64,000 nt of DNA, taken from assembly GCF_949628265.1 (NCBI RefSeq), contig NC_088787.1, positions 11,460,501 through 11,524,500 of the forward strand. Reading direction: 5' to 3'. A model generated the notes under the pieces. That model saw only the letters and a list, made by a program, of their open reading frames with translations. It had not been told where the DNA came from and did no database searches. This DNA comes from Cloeon dipterum. Taxonomy: Eukaryota > Arthropoda > Insecta > Ephemeroptera > Baetidae. The position numbers and the translations under genes are program-made. Shown here in pieces: positions 12,301 through 22,900 of this stretch; position 1 is the stretch's first letter; every line of letters begins with the position of its first letter.

Positions 12301-15300
12301 CCACCACCTTCGCTCACACTTTTCCCCGATTCCACCTCGTTTTTTTTTACTCTCTGGCTTCTTCCCGAAGCAGCTAGCGCGGTAATTGCTGTTTACGGCT
12401 GCGTTTTCTTTTAACCGCACTCTCACGCCGGCACGCAGCATCCGCACCTCGAGCTGCACTCTGCTTGCATTCTCAACTGAAGGAATACCTGCAGAACTTT
12501 ATAGATTTATTTATTTATTTATTATTTGAATTGAATAATGCATGAGGTCCAAAATGAGACTGAATTTTAAATTTTTTATTCAGCTTTGGGAAAAATTTAG
12601 GTTCGGAATTTCAAAGGATTTTTTATCAGAGAAAAACTTGTATCTGTTTTTTTTTTTAATTTATTGTGCCCATTTTCTCTTGCCAATAATGTCAAATTCT
12701 CACGATATTGCAATTCTTTAATATTTTATTCTTCTAAAATTAGCTTTTGTTAAAGGTAATATTTATTTTCTTAGAAATACCTAAGTAACAAATTATTTGT
12801 TGATTTTTAATTTGGTTAGTTTTCCACTCTATCTTCCTTAAAGAAAAAAAACCGAGAAAATTGAAAAAGAAAAAATACGTAAAAAACACCGAGGAAATGA
12901 AGCTTGATATTCATATATCGCATTGAAAATTAAAAAATGACCAGTTGCACAAACCCTTAGTGTTAGAAGTTCGAAGCCGTCAAGAGATGGCGGAATCGTA
13001 TACTTTTGTAATAAATTTATTTTTAAGGCACTTTTTCGCTGTGATTTCAGACTCAGTCCTTCCATTGTGGGTTCTTCACTTAGTATGCTTTCTTTTTACG
13101 TGCTGAAAACCAAAATCGGTTAAGCCAACCGTCGTAGAATCGTGAAAAGCTATTTTTTTTAAATATAAAATATTTTTCAACGTTTCTACGGCGAATGGTT
13201 GGACTGATTTTGGTTTTCAGCACGTCTAAAGAAAGCATGTTGAGTGAAGAATGCACAGTTGCAGGATTAAGTCTTAAATCGCAGCGAAAAAGTGCCTTAA
13301 AACCTAATTTGTAATAAAGTATACGGTGGCGCCATCTAGTGGCGGCTTTGAACACTAATGGTTTATGCAACTCGTCAATTGGAGGTAAAATGAAAAATAC
13401 AACCGATTTTTATATAATAACTCATTTTTAAGCAATAGGTTTCAAATACGAACATTGCAATATTTTGAAAACCCACCTGAAAATAATATTTTGTTAAAAA
13501 AATACGCACCAATAAATAAGAACGGTTTTAATTTTTAATGAAGTGTTTGTCAAGGCTTCAAATCAATTATTTAGACTGTTTAAAATTTTTTGGTTGCCTA
13601 AAAAGTCTTTAAATTACGCAATTTACTCTCATTATAGTGTATAAAAGTAAATGAGAACAGTAAAAGCACTCAATAGTCTTCTTATAACTAGAGTAACCCT
13701 CCATTTATTTATTTTTTGTCTTTAGAAGGGTTCGTGATACTGACGGAGGATTGTGCGAACCCTATTTGCGGTGTTTTTCACTGTCTGTTAAAGGGAAAAT
13801 CACAAAATTCCACATTTAAAAACCGATTTGGCTGGGTATGTTTGACATTTAGGGTCCGATATGATAAATACACCCACGCAGATGTTTACACCCATACCTC
13901 AACCAAGTAGGGAGATGCAACATTAAATTTATTATTGCATTTGCGTCGGACGCACTCGCACTCAAACAAAGGGGGTGGAGAATTGGAGAGTATGAAGGAA
14001 GAAAGATAATGATGAATGGACTGTTGTTTCGGGCGCAGATGGACGAGATAAGACACGCTAGCTCTCAGGTTAATTAAGCACGCCGCGGTGCTAATGACGG
14101 GCCTTTGTCGGCCTTAGTTTATTGCTTTGCCCTTTCTCACCCTGCGTGTCACACTCGTGCACACACTCACACACAAATGTCCGATCAAACAGCATCATCT
14201 GCCTCGATAAAAGCAGCTCCGAGCGAGTGAATCACGAGCGGAATTTTATGTTATATTATATTATTATTTTCTCATTTCCCGCGCAGACACTGCGCCGTAA
14301 AATGGTTAACGAGCGTGTATGCCTTAATTATAACTTAAACGGTTTCAAGCGCAGCACAGGGGTATATTTAAGCACAAATCAACTTTGGACATTATGTTGC
14401 TCGTGCACGTTCGTAATAAATATAAAAGGTCAAGAAAATCTCCTCTCAACTTTTAAATTAAAGCCAAATTCATGGATAGGACGTTTAATAGAGAAAAATT
14501 CGACGCGTTCTTCCAGGTTTTCATAGGTTATTTTCGGCTCAAAGGATTAAATCTTCAGCGTTTTATTTTTAATACAGAAAAACAAAAATATCAAATATTT
14601 GTATGGGAAAAAATTAATCAACTGAAAAGAAAAACCAAATCTTAAAATTATCAGTCAATTTTTTACCAAAGTAAAATATTTCGAAAAACAAATCTTTTTC
14701 ATGATTTTGTGGTTTCGGCTTTTAATTAGAAAAAGTGCAATTAGTTAATTTTTAAAGAACATCTTTTAGTTTTAGTGAACATAAATTCATACAATTGTAT
14801 AACATAAAATCTTTCGAAAGTTCCAAAAATTGGAAATCTGGAAGTACATCATATTTTGGTCTGCAATTTTGGCAACAAAAACCTCACGTCTAACCTTAAA
14901 AAATATGTGAAATTCTAAATGGTGCTATATAAAAGGTTATTTCAATGACTGGCCAATTTACCATCCCACTTTCTTTGAAAAAACCTACTGTTATCTTTGA
15001 TATATTAACGTTATTCTAAAAAAGCTCTCAATATTTAGCAAAGTATATTTTAAACTCGATCAAATCAAAGGCTGTCTGTTTTTTCTTACCCTCCATTTTT
15101 TTGCACAAAATGGGTTAATCAAATTTGAAAACTGATAATTCAATTGAGGAAAACAAAGTCCAAAAATGAAATGATTGGTTATTATATTAACATAATGAAG
15201 GACGTGTGACTCCTAAATCCAAAGTGCCCTGCATCTGGTGCGGCGTGAAACCTCTGCGTGATTTCAATCCTTCTCTCTTTAGGAGCTATCTCTCTAAAAC

Positions 15301-18300
15301 AAGATTCCTCCCAAGGAATCCAACTTTTGACTTTCTTAATAGTGTTTAAAAAATAAAGAATAAATAATCAATCATTATCATAATTTACATTTCTCTGCCA
15401 ATTTTATATTGCACAATCTACAATTCATTGTTACAGGGTGAAAAAACGCACGTTTTCATTGACAGCCAGGCCAAAATCACGAAGATCAACTTTCTATCTC
15501 TGAGAGTGACTTATTACTGGAAAAATATATTTTTTGGTCCAAATGTCGAATCTAATGATGAAATCAAATACAAAAAATATTCCCGAATAATATAAACTAG
15601 TTTTATGATACAGAAATTTGATTTGAGATTATAATTTGACAGGTATTGATTAAAAAACAGCTGTGATTTTGGCTATTGGGGAAATTACCGAATTTATTGT
15701 TCCTTTGTTATTGAAATTGGAGATTTCAACGCACGAGATTCACCATCCGCAAATTTTCGTCCGAAAAGCATAAAAATTCAGCGGTGGCGAAAAAGTGAGA
15801 TGCGGAGAGGAGATAAGCGCGCGGAGAAAAATCGCGATCGAGCGCGATTGTGACAACACAAAGGGAGTGACGGATTCCTGTCACTCGGCGCTTTGCGTAC
15901 TCTTTTTAGCTGCACACACACACACACGCACACTCTTATAACGAAATACTATAATGAGAAAGAGCAGCGCGACTGCCGAGTACAAACCGACCCGTCCGGT
16001 CGACACTGGACCATACCATGATACCTGTTTTTCGTTTCGCCGGCCTAAAATACATAATATGCGCTGCGGCTCGACTCGTAACCATGCGCTGACCATGTGA
16101 ATATGTAGCAGAGCTCGCATTTTTGTCAGTGCAAGGCAAAAAACGCTCGTTTCGCGGAATTTCAGCCGCGGAGACATTGATGCACGAATGACAGAGGCTT
16201 TTTTCTCTCTTGCCCCGCTGGAACCATAAGGAGAGAGAGAGAGAGAGAGAGAGAAAAGCTCGGAGAATAATATCTACTGGCAGCGCGTACACCCTAATGA
16301 GCCTGCCTGCGCTCTCGGAGAAACGCAGCTATTTTAGTCATTTTAATTAGCGTCGAAGGAAAAAAATTTAATTTTTTCCTCAGCCCGTGCTTAAACTTTC
16401 TATAAAATTTATTCGACTGACCATTGAGAAGGTTATAAATTTAACCAGCGCAAAAACTATAATTCGTCGTGGTAGCGGAGAAATTGCGCATGAGTTTTTG
16501 GTTCGCCCGGCGAAATTGCGCATAGGTTCTTGGTAAACCCGGTGAAATTGCGCATTTGAAAAATATTAAATTTTACAGGGGAGGGAGAAAACTGTCTTCG
16601 CGCCACAGGTTTTGGAGTACAAAAGAGCTATCAATGAAATTAGATGCCTATTTTATAGCTTTAAAAAAATGGTTTAAATTATTTTTTATCAATGCGCGAT
16701 ATAACGACCATAAACGGCCTTGTTTAACGAACGTTCCCGAAAGATATGCATGGTTTTTGTAAGAATTTTTATTCTACCTACAAATATTATGAAATCTGGT
16801 TTTAAAATTATGGTGCTGCTTTTGCCTTGGATGTTTGGGAATAGATTTCTTTAATATTTCTGCCACTCATAATAATTTAAAACCAAAATTATGTCGATAA
16901 CAATAAATCACAAGAAAAAAACGTTTCAACTTTCAACACCTTAGCACGGCGTAGACGAGTAATTGTCTTCTTCAAACCAATTTAGTTATTTAATTCATTT
17001 CAAGACGAGTCAAACGGTGCGTATTTCTTGTAAATAGGACCACCACAACCTGAGATTTGGTGCTTATATCGAGCATTTTATTGCGTCCATCTCGATAAAA
17101 AAAAACTTTGTGGCACCCGAATCTAGGGTTTTAGTGGTCCTATTTACAATAAATACGCACCGTTTGACTCGTCTTGAAATGAATTAAGTAACTAAATTGG
17201 TTTGAAGAAGACAATTAATCGTCAACGTCGTGCTTAAGGTGTTAAAACGGACGAAAAATGCTAAATTTCACGTTATTGAGGGGGTTAAAAGGGGGTTGGG
17301 GGGTTGGTTGGTCTCATACCCCTTTAGTGCACTTGGGGACGTCGAGACGAGTCTAACGGTATGCAGTTTTTTAATACCGGATGATTAGAAGTTTAGATTT
17401 GGTCGATTATCTTTTTTTACCGACCTCGAAAAACAGGGGTTTTCATATTTTTCAGTTTATATTAAAAACATTTGAAATTTTAACGTTTCTAACTTATTTT
17501 TTTGTGCTCTATAAAATGGCTATAAAGAAAATTAAAATTTTCAACACGATCATTTTCAAATTTGAGTTTAAAATAAAAATATAAATTTTAATGACCTTGA
17601 CCTTTGACCTATGACTTTGGGGTCAACATAAAAGTTGTTTGCCTTGTTGAGACGAGCAAATCAGTTTTTTAATTTTGGTTCTAGGACCACTCTGAGCAAA
17701 TTTATGAAGTATTGAAAGATACCATATTTAGGAGGATACAAATTATAAAAAACGTCCCTAGATAGCGTTCTAGTGCTCGGATTGGTTTGAAATTTTTGTC
17801 AAGCATGTATTGGAGGGGGAGAAAACAGAATGTGCATTAAAATGTGTTTGGTTCAATATGTCAGATGCGCACTTTTCAAGATGCGCAATTTTCAAAATGC
17901 GCAATTTCACCGGGCGAACCAAAAACTCATGCGCAATTTCTCCGCTACCACGACGAATTGTAATTATTAATTTTTTATGAATACTTTTTATTTAACAGGA
18001 AAATTTGTAAAGCATTATTATGTATTATGTACGTCCATAATTTTATATTGGTGGCTCCAAATAAAGTTACTATTTTGTGTTTACAAATTAAAAAGTGGAA
18101 AGGCATCCTGGTCGTGTGAACACATGTCTGTTTGTGAGAAAGGCCCACCTCCAGTTGTGGTCAACCATTGCAGGGGGTTGACAAAATAATGAATATCTAA
18201 TAAAAACTTTTTAAATAGATGGTTCTGATTGAATTATTTACTTTCTAATTAATCGTACAAGGCAACTCTGCCCCATACATTGCGATATCCAGACAAATAA

Positions 18301-19617
18301 TTACATACACATCATGAAAGATAAAAAAGAGGGGGAAATATTGGTTCAATAACTCTTAAGGAACTGATGTTCCTTAAAAAAATACTTCGAATATATGCAC
18401 TTAAGGTGCCAAGGGTTTCATTTCGTTCTGTGCGCTCTCTTCCTGCCAAAAGTTAATTATTTGAATCCAGTCCATTTTCTAATGATTTTTTTTATCAAAT
18501 TATTCCAACGGTACTCAAATAGAAGCGATCATGAAATGAGAACATATTATTTAAAATTTAATTAAAACGGCAAAAAATCTATCTTTGCAGGATTGACAGG
18601 TATCACAAACAACCTATACCTGCCTTAAAATGCTAGAAAAATTATTTTTGGTTGGAAAATCATAAATTTATGAAAGAAGAAACTTTTGAGAATATCTTAA
18701 AGTTTTTATGAATGCTTCAGCGTGAGGATTTAGATGGTTTTTGAAAGTTTTAGACATACTTTGAAGCACAGCATGTGGCTCTAAAATTCCTAAAATTTCA
18801 TGATTCCTGTTAAGTTTATTTAAAAGTAGATAAGAGTTTGTAGAAAAAATACTAAACAGTCTTAAATCCCGACCCCCAATAACCAGTTGAATCCTCCAGG
18901 CTCTAAAAAGATGATTTGCTAAATTATTTTATTATTCTTCTAAATTTTGTGTGTAGCTAAACACTCTTCGATATAATTCTGTAAAATAATCTGTTTTGTC
19001 GTAAATAATTTTCGTTTTAAAAGGGTTATTGCTGTATAATTACATTTAATTTAAAACTCATAATAACTGTGTGACACAGAAATTAATTTATTTAAATAAT
19101 TTCATTATTACTGATGTTAGAAAATAAAAATACTCACGTATTTTCACGTCATCTTACTCATTATGAATTCATTTTTGTTTCACACAGTAAATTATGTTAT
19201 TGAATTTCACCCTCATTGAACATTGATGGTAAATTTATTTAATCCGGAAATTTTCAAGTTTTTCACACCAAATAATCCTAAAAATCGGGAAGCAAAACAT
19301 AAATTTCACAATAAAAAAATTTAGAACTATTTTGATGTGTTCAAACAATGTTAAAAGTCTGATTCTAAATAATTTCAGTATCAAATTGAAAACGTCACAT
19401 TAATTAATTTCTTTCTTCCAATCCCGATTTCAGGGTGTGCAATTCGAGTGAGGAGGCGAGGCACCAGTTTGACGCCTGTTCGTCCATGTGCTGCGGCCGC
19501 GGCTACGTCACCAGGCGGGAGGAGGTGCTCGAGAGGTGTCACTGCAAGTACCACTGGTGCTGCTACGTCAAGTGCAAAACCTGCCGTAGGACTGTGTTCG
19601 TCAGCCAGTGCATTTAG
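3380..19617 (+). CDS. Wnt11: Wnt11 secreted signalling ligand, five coding exons
   Basis: This is a secreted, lipid-modified Wnt ligand for Frizzled receptors. The coding exons are 3380-3462, 5191-5489, 7331-7686, 8865-9190 and 19434-19617; they join in frame to 415 aa. A signal peptide (about residues 1-24) is followed by GIRWMALHR, matching the GIKWLALS start of mature Wnt11 proteins. Further Wnt11-like text follows: [22 protein letters not shown], the acylation-site motif [10 protein letters not shown] (the Ser is the O-acyl target in the family) and the C-terminal cysteine knot MCCGRGY...[13 protein letters not shown], ending FVSQCI. It is longer than vertebrate Wnt11 (about 354 aa) because of a Gly-rich insert in exon 2 and an Asp/Ala/Pro-rich insert in exon 3. 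The N-terminal Cys pair seen in vertebrate Wnt11 is missing. The last intron spans 10.2 kb. Subfamily assignment is by recalled sequence, not phylogeny. Confidence 0.92.
3463..5190 (+). other. Wnt11 intron 1
   Basis: This 1.7-kb intron runs from donor GTGAGT at 3463 to acceptor TTTTCAG ending at 5190. It is AT-rich with a short GA tract near 4256-4267. No other feature was recognised. Confidence 0.75.
5490..7330 (+). other. Wnt11 intron 2
   Basis: This 1.8-kb AT-rich intron ends in acceptor AATCCAG at 7330. The 5860-6080 part is slightly GC-richer. Nothing else was recognised. Confidence 0.75.
7687..8864 (+). other. Wnt11 intron 3
   Basis: This 1.2-kb AT-rich intron starts at donor GTGAGT (7687) and ends at AG 8863-8864. 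The acceptor was chosen because it restores the conserved GRRAL...CKCHG junction. The pyrimidine tract is weak. Confidence 0.7.
9544..9562. repeat. Poly(A) run
   Basis: Nineteen consecutive A residues in the intron. No retrogene or recognisable retroelement sits immediately upstream, so it is listed only as a simple repeat. Confidence 0.8.
11960..12480. promoter_or_regulatory. GC/CpG-rich island in Wnt11 intron 4
   Basis: GC-rich block with CpG-rich words and a (CGG)n run at about 12127-12143, bounded by AT-rich DNA. There is no splice-compatible coding sequence. It is a candidate regulatory element by composition and position only. Confidence 0.3.
12939..13381. mobile_element. Foldback/MITE-like element, copy 1 (complete palindrome)
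   Basis: The left half (from about 12939, GACCAGTTGCACAAACC) is the reverse complement of the right half (ending GCAACTCGTCAATT at about 13380), at high but imperfect identity over roughly 200 bp per arm. The two arms share, in mirrored order, the blocks GTATAC, AAGGCACTTTTTCGCTG, TGAAAACCAAAATC and a Cys-free AT loop. There is no coding capacity. A second, left-truncated copy lies at 61179-61504, which makes it a family rather than a chance palindrome. Target-site duplication could not be assigned. Confidence 0.75.
13325..13345 (-). promoter_or_regulatory. CTCF-like motif at the end of the foldback element
   Basis: On the minus strand this reads CCACTAGATGGCGCC, which fits every position of the published CTCF core consensus CCASYAGRKGGCRS as I recall it. 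Whether this species' CTCF binds it is not shown. Confidence 0.4.
15912..15932. repeat. (CA)n microsatellite
   Basis: A CA dinucleotide run with one interruption, inside a GC-richer intronic island. Confidence 0.75.
16231..16254. repeat. (GA)n microsatellite
   Basis: A 24-bp uninterrupted GA run at the edge of the intronic island 15780-16340. Confidence 0.85.
16935..17243. repeat. Internal long hairpin of the TIR element
   Basis: The arms 16935-17045 and 17131-17243 are near-identical inverted copies (both hold GTCTTCTTCAAACCAATTTA and TCAAACGGTGCGTATTT on the appropriate strand), separated by about 85 bp. A related motif, GACGAGTCTAACGGT, occurs a third time at 17346-17360. Confidence 0.75.
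17592..17610 (-). promoter_or_regulatory. Nuclear-receptor half-site array inside the TIR element
   Basis: Three TGACCT half-sites follow each other with spacings 0 and 1. On the minus strand this gives a perfect DR1 (AGGTCAAAGGTCA) plus an adjacent half-site. DR1 is a known RXR/HNF4-type site. The match is directly visible; binding is not shown. Confidence 0.35.
19434..19617 (+). other. Wnt11: Last Wnt11 exon (C-terminal cysteine-rich domain)
   Basis: The acceptor CAG ends at 19433. The exon's first base completes an Arg codon with exon 4, giving KARVCNSS. It encodes the C-terminal cysteine knot and the stop TAG at 19615-19617. It is listed separately because it lies 10.2 kb from the rest of the gene and is easily lost in automated models. 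Confidence 0.9.
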
Positions 19618-19848
19618 CTAAGCCACAAAACTAACAAAGTCTTGTTTTAATTAGTTTACACATTCCGCACCTTGACTGATTTATTTCCACCTTGTAACAA
19701 CAATGTATTTATAGGTGTTAATTTTGCACTTTAGTGTGGACTTAGAGTTGCTTACCCTTACATTTTGTTTTAATTTTGGCACCAGTATGCATTTTTCAGA
19801 GACTATTTAACTCATAAATTTATCTGGTTGAATTTAATAATCACAGTA

Positions 19849-19854
19849 AATAAA
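19849..19854 (+). terminator. Wnt11 poly(A) signal
   Basis: AATAAA about 230 bp after the Wnt11 stop codon. It faces the UGGT 3' end. Confidence 0.55.
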
Positions 19855-19916
19855 ATTAATTTATAGCTAAGATTCTGGATTGATTGAAGAAAATTGATTT
19901 TAAAATTTCAACACAA

Positions 19917-19922
19917 TTTATT
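19917..19922 (-). terminator. UGGT poly(A) signal
   Basis: On the minus strand AATAAA lies 45 bp beyond the UGGT stop codon. The Wnt11 signal on the other strand is only about 65 bp away. Confidence 0.55.
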
Positions 19923-19966
19923 TTAAATTAAATAATAGCACATTTCATTGCAAAGTGATGAGTTTG

Positions 19967-22900
19967 TCACAATTCGGAGTGGATTTGGTGTTTCTCAGAG
20001 TCTTCTTTCGCTTGCTGTTGATGCTCAGAGTTGATTTTTTCCTGCACTGCCTTAACTTCATCGTCGTAGCCCTTCCACTCAGGCAGAATACGCATGGCGG
20101 CCGTCAGCTTTGCCTCCTTGGTCAGCGGGTTATTGCACTGAAACCGCAAATTTAATTTAATATTTATTAAAAACATTTTCCCAAATAAAAAAATAAGACT
20201 TCGCTCAAAAGACAGCCAGAAAATTACATTTATCTTACCAAGTCAATGGTTTTGGCCTGTTTCTTGGAGTCGTCGTCGCACCAGGTCTCGCACCAGAGCC
20301 ACTCCTGCGGCAGCGACTTGATCAGCACCTGGTGAATCATGTTGTTAGGCAGATCCTGGTCCAAGTTGGACAAGCTGTTGGGGTCCTGGCTGAGCGCCTG
20401 GTACTGGCCACGCAGTCGGTCGCCGGCAGCGATCCGCCGGAATTTCTTCAGGTCGACGACGTAGAGAGCACTGATGTGATAGCGCCGGCCCTGCAGGTGG
20501 TTTCGCCAGTAGCCCGACTTCCAGAAGCGGAATCCGTCCATCTCCTTACGACTATCGCAGAAAGGCGTGTACCCGTACGGCGCACCACCAAGATCAAAGT
20601 CTCGCAGCTCTTTCAAGTCCGTCCGCACCACCTGAAAACGATTGCAAATCAGTTATGTTATAGTCGTCACTAGTTGTTGTGATGAAATATTAAAATTAAA
20701 AATCCAAACAGACAGTTTTAGGTAATTTTCGAACTTCTGGGCCTTTCTTAGAATATTGTACTTGAAATTCTAGTTAAGTATCAACCAAAAAAAGTAAAAA
20801 AATTATTAAAACACAATAAAAATTTTAAACTTTAACAAATCAGAAAATTAACGTCACATTTTGGAGACTTTCTAAGCTACTAGGTTTTTTGAACATCTCA
20901 AAAATTGTAATCTGGATTTAAAAAAGTGTTTCCGACTTTAAAAATATTTTTTTTTTAAATTGAATTACGTAAATGTTTAGCTTTATAATTAAGCAGCTCT
21001 GAAGGCTAGAGCAAAAATCTTGGCATAGTTGCAAAGCTTATGAAACTTGCAATTTATTATTTTATCCTGGCAAAAATTCCTTCTTCTTTGATATCTCGGG
21101 AAAGCCATTTTTTCAAAGGCCAAGGGTATTTTACCCTATTTGCGAGCAAAAGTAATGAAAACCACACAAAATTTTGAAATAGCCAAAAGAAAGTTTGATT
21201 AGAACAAAATTTAATACTCATCACAAGCCTTTTAATTTCGCGATTTTCTCAGAGAATTGGTGGAAACTTTTGGAAAAATCACGAATTTTCACTTTTAAAC
21301 TATAGAGGCGTACATTTTTAATCCAACACTAACTAATGGTACCAAAAAAGTACCGCGATTTCCGATTTACTAACCTGATCAGCGTCGACAAAGATGATTT
21401 TCTTGACATCAAGCGGGAAGAGGACGTCAAGGAAGAGGATTTTGTAGCCCCAAATCATCCTCTGCTTTTCAGTTTGCTGGTGCAGCCAGCGCGGCCACTT
21501 GTACTCGACGAGCGCGTACTCAAAGCCGTACGCCTTGGCCAGGTGCGGCAGAAAGTCCTTGAAGGTGGGCGACAGGTAGTTCTTGAGGAACCAAAATTTG
21601 ACGGGCGTCTTGGTGTGCTTGACCACGCTGAGCATCATGATGCGCAGGAAGCGCTCGTACAGGTGGCCTGAAGCCAGCGAGAAGATGTTGAGCCGCTCCT
21701 CTTCCTTCGCGTCGTCGGTCGCGCTGGATTTGCTAAAAGTACTGCAATTTCAACACAAGAGCGTCAAAGCCGGGCCAAAACAGCGGGCAGGGTCTCTAGC
21801 CGCAAAAACGATACTAGCGAGTCAACAAGAGGCACCAACGACTAGCTATTGCTAAAAGCCTGCTTGCGTCACCTCCAGAGAAGATTAGCCACGTATCCGA
21901 CGGGATTGAGCCAGAAATTTTTCGCTAGCTCCTGTTCACGGAGTCTCTGAATCTTTTTATAATCATTGCGAATCCTTGCGGCCGAGGGAAGAAGAGAGTG
22001 AGATCAGAGGATTAGTTAAAATTCGGTACCTAGTAATGGAGTTCCAGATTCCCGGTGCTTCGTCGTCGGCCAGCAGGTCCATATTGAGTTTGTCAGGCTT
22101 TTTGGTCACTTTCAGTTTCAGGACGTTGCTTCGGAATGAGGAGATCAGGATGTGGTGGTCCTCGGACTCGGCCGGCGAATCCTCCCCATCAACACTATGA
22201 GAAAAATTTTATATTAAAACTAAGACAACCAGACAACCATTTTTCCTGACAGGATAATTCTTAAAATTAGGATGTGGGGAAATGATTGAATTCTACTTTT
22301 AATCCAAAGATATATCTAAGATCACAAGGGGAAAATGCGTTACTACAAATCTTGTTTGTTTTAGTGCCAAAAGAAGGCTCCAACTAAAACAACTAAATTG
22401 CCTAATAAACTGCTCAACAACAATAATGTATGTCTCACTTACTTCATTTAATATTAAAAAATAAAGAAACCAAATTAGATGAATCTAAAATTCAATGGTG
22501 TAAAAATGAACTCGCAAGCGCACCTGACGATATCAAAGATTTCAGCTGATCTGCCTTGTCGGAGGCGGAGGAGCCATGATCCTGGGTTGGCCTTGAGCTG
22601 GAAGTAGCCCAGGTTGGCCATGACGATTGTGTCCACCAACACCGGATTGTGTCTCGTCCCCAGGGTGACCTGCAGCCCACGTGGAGGGGCTCCAGACATT
22701 GCCTCGGAACAGTGGCCCTCGAGGAGCAAAGACGAAAGCTCAAACTCACTAAAAATTAGAAACGTTTCATGAATTTTTTACAATAAAATTAATTAAAAGA
22801 AACGACATGTCATGGGCTTCATTAAAATCAAAATATAACATGTGGCTTATGTTACTAAATGAAAACGTTTTGTTAAAAAAAAATCTCGTACCTGTGCACG

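Larger units (their letters stand above)
16461..17959. mobile_element. 1.5-kb non-autonomous TIR element with nested hairpin
   Basis: The first 50 bp (16461-16510, starting AATTCGTCGTGGTAGCGG) are a perfect inverted copy of the last 50 bp (17910-17959). Just inside each end, the motif AATTGCGCAT recurs (three times on the left, three exact plus one variant on the right), resembling subterminal transposase-binding repeats. The interior contains a second inverted repeat, 16935-17045 against 17131-17243, with about 110-bp arms. No transposase frame is visible, so it is probably non-autonomous. The superfamily is unknown, and no target-site duplication could be assigned. Confidence 0.75.
9191..19433 (+). 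other. Wnt11 intron 4, 10.2 kb, with islands and mobile elements
   Basis: The largest intron in the window. It holds a foldback element (12939-13381) and a TIR element (16461-17959). Several GC/CpG-richer islands (about 10100-10480, 11960-12480, 13850-14310 and 15780-16340) stand out from the AT-rich background and are candidate enhancers. Open frames inside it show no protein family and no splice compatibility with Wnt11. Confidence 0.7.

Noticed and set aside
17381..17584. 67-codon open frame inside the TIR element
   Set aside because: Phe/Ile/Lys-rich translation typical of AT-rich DNA; no transposase motif.
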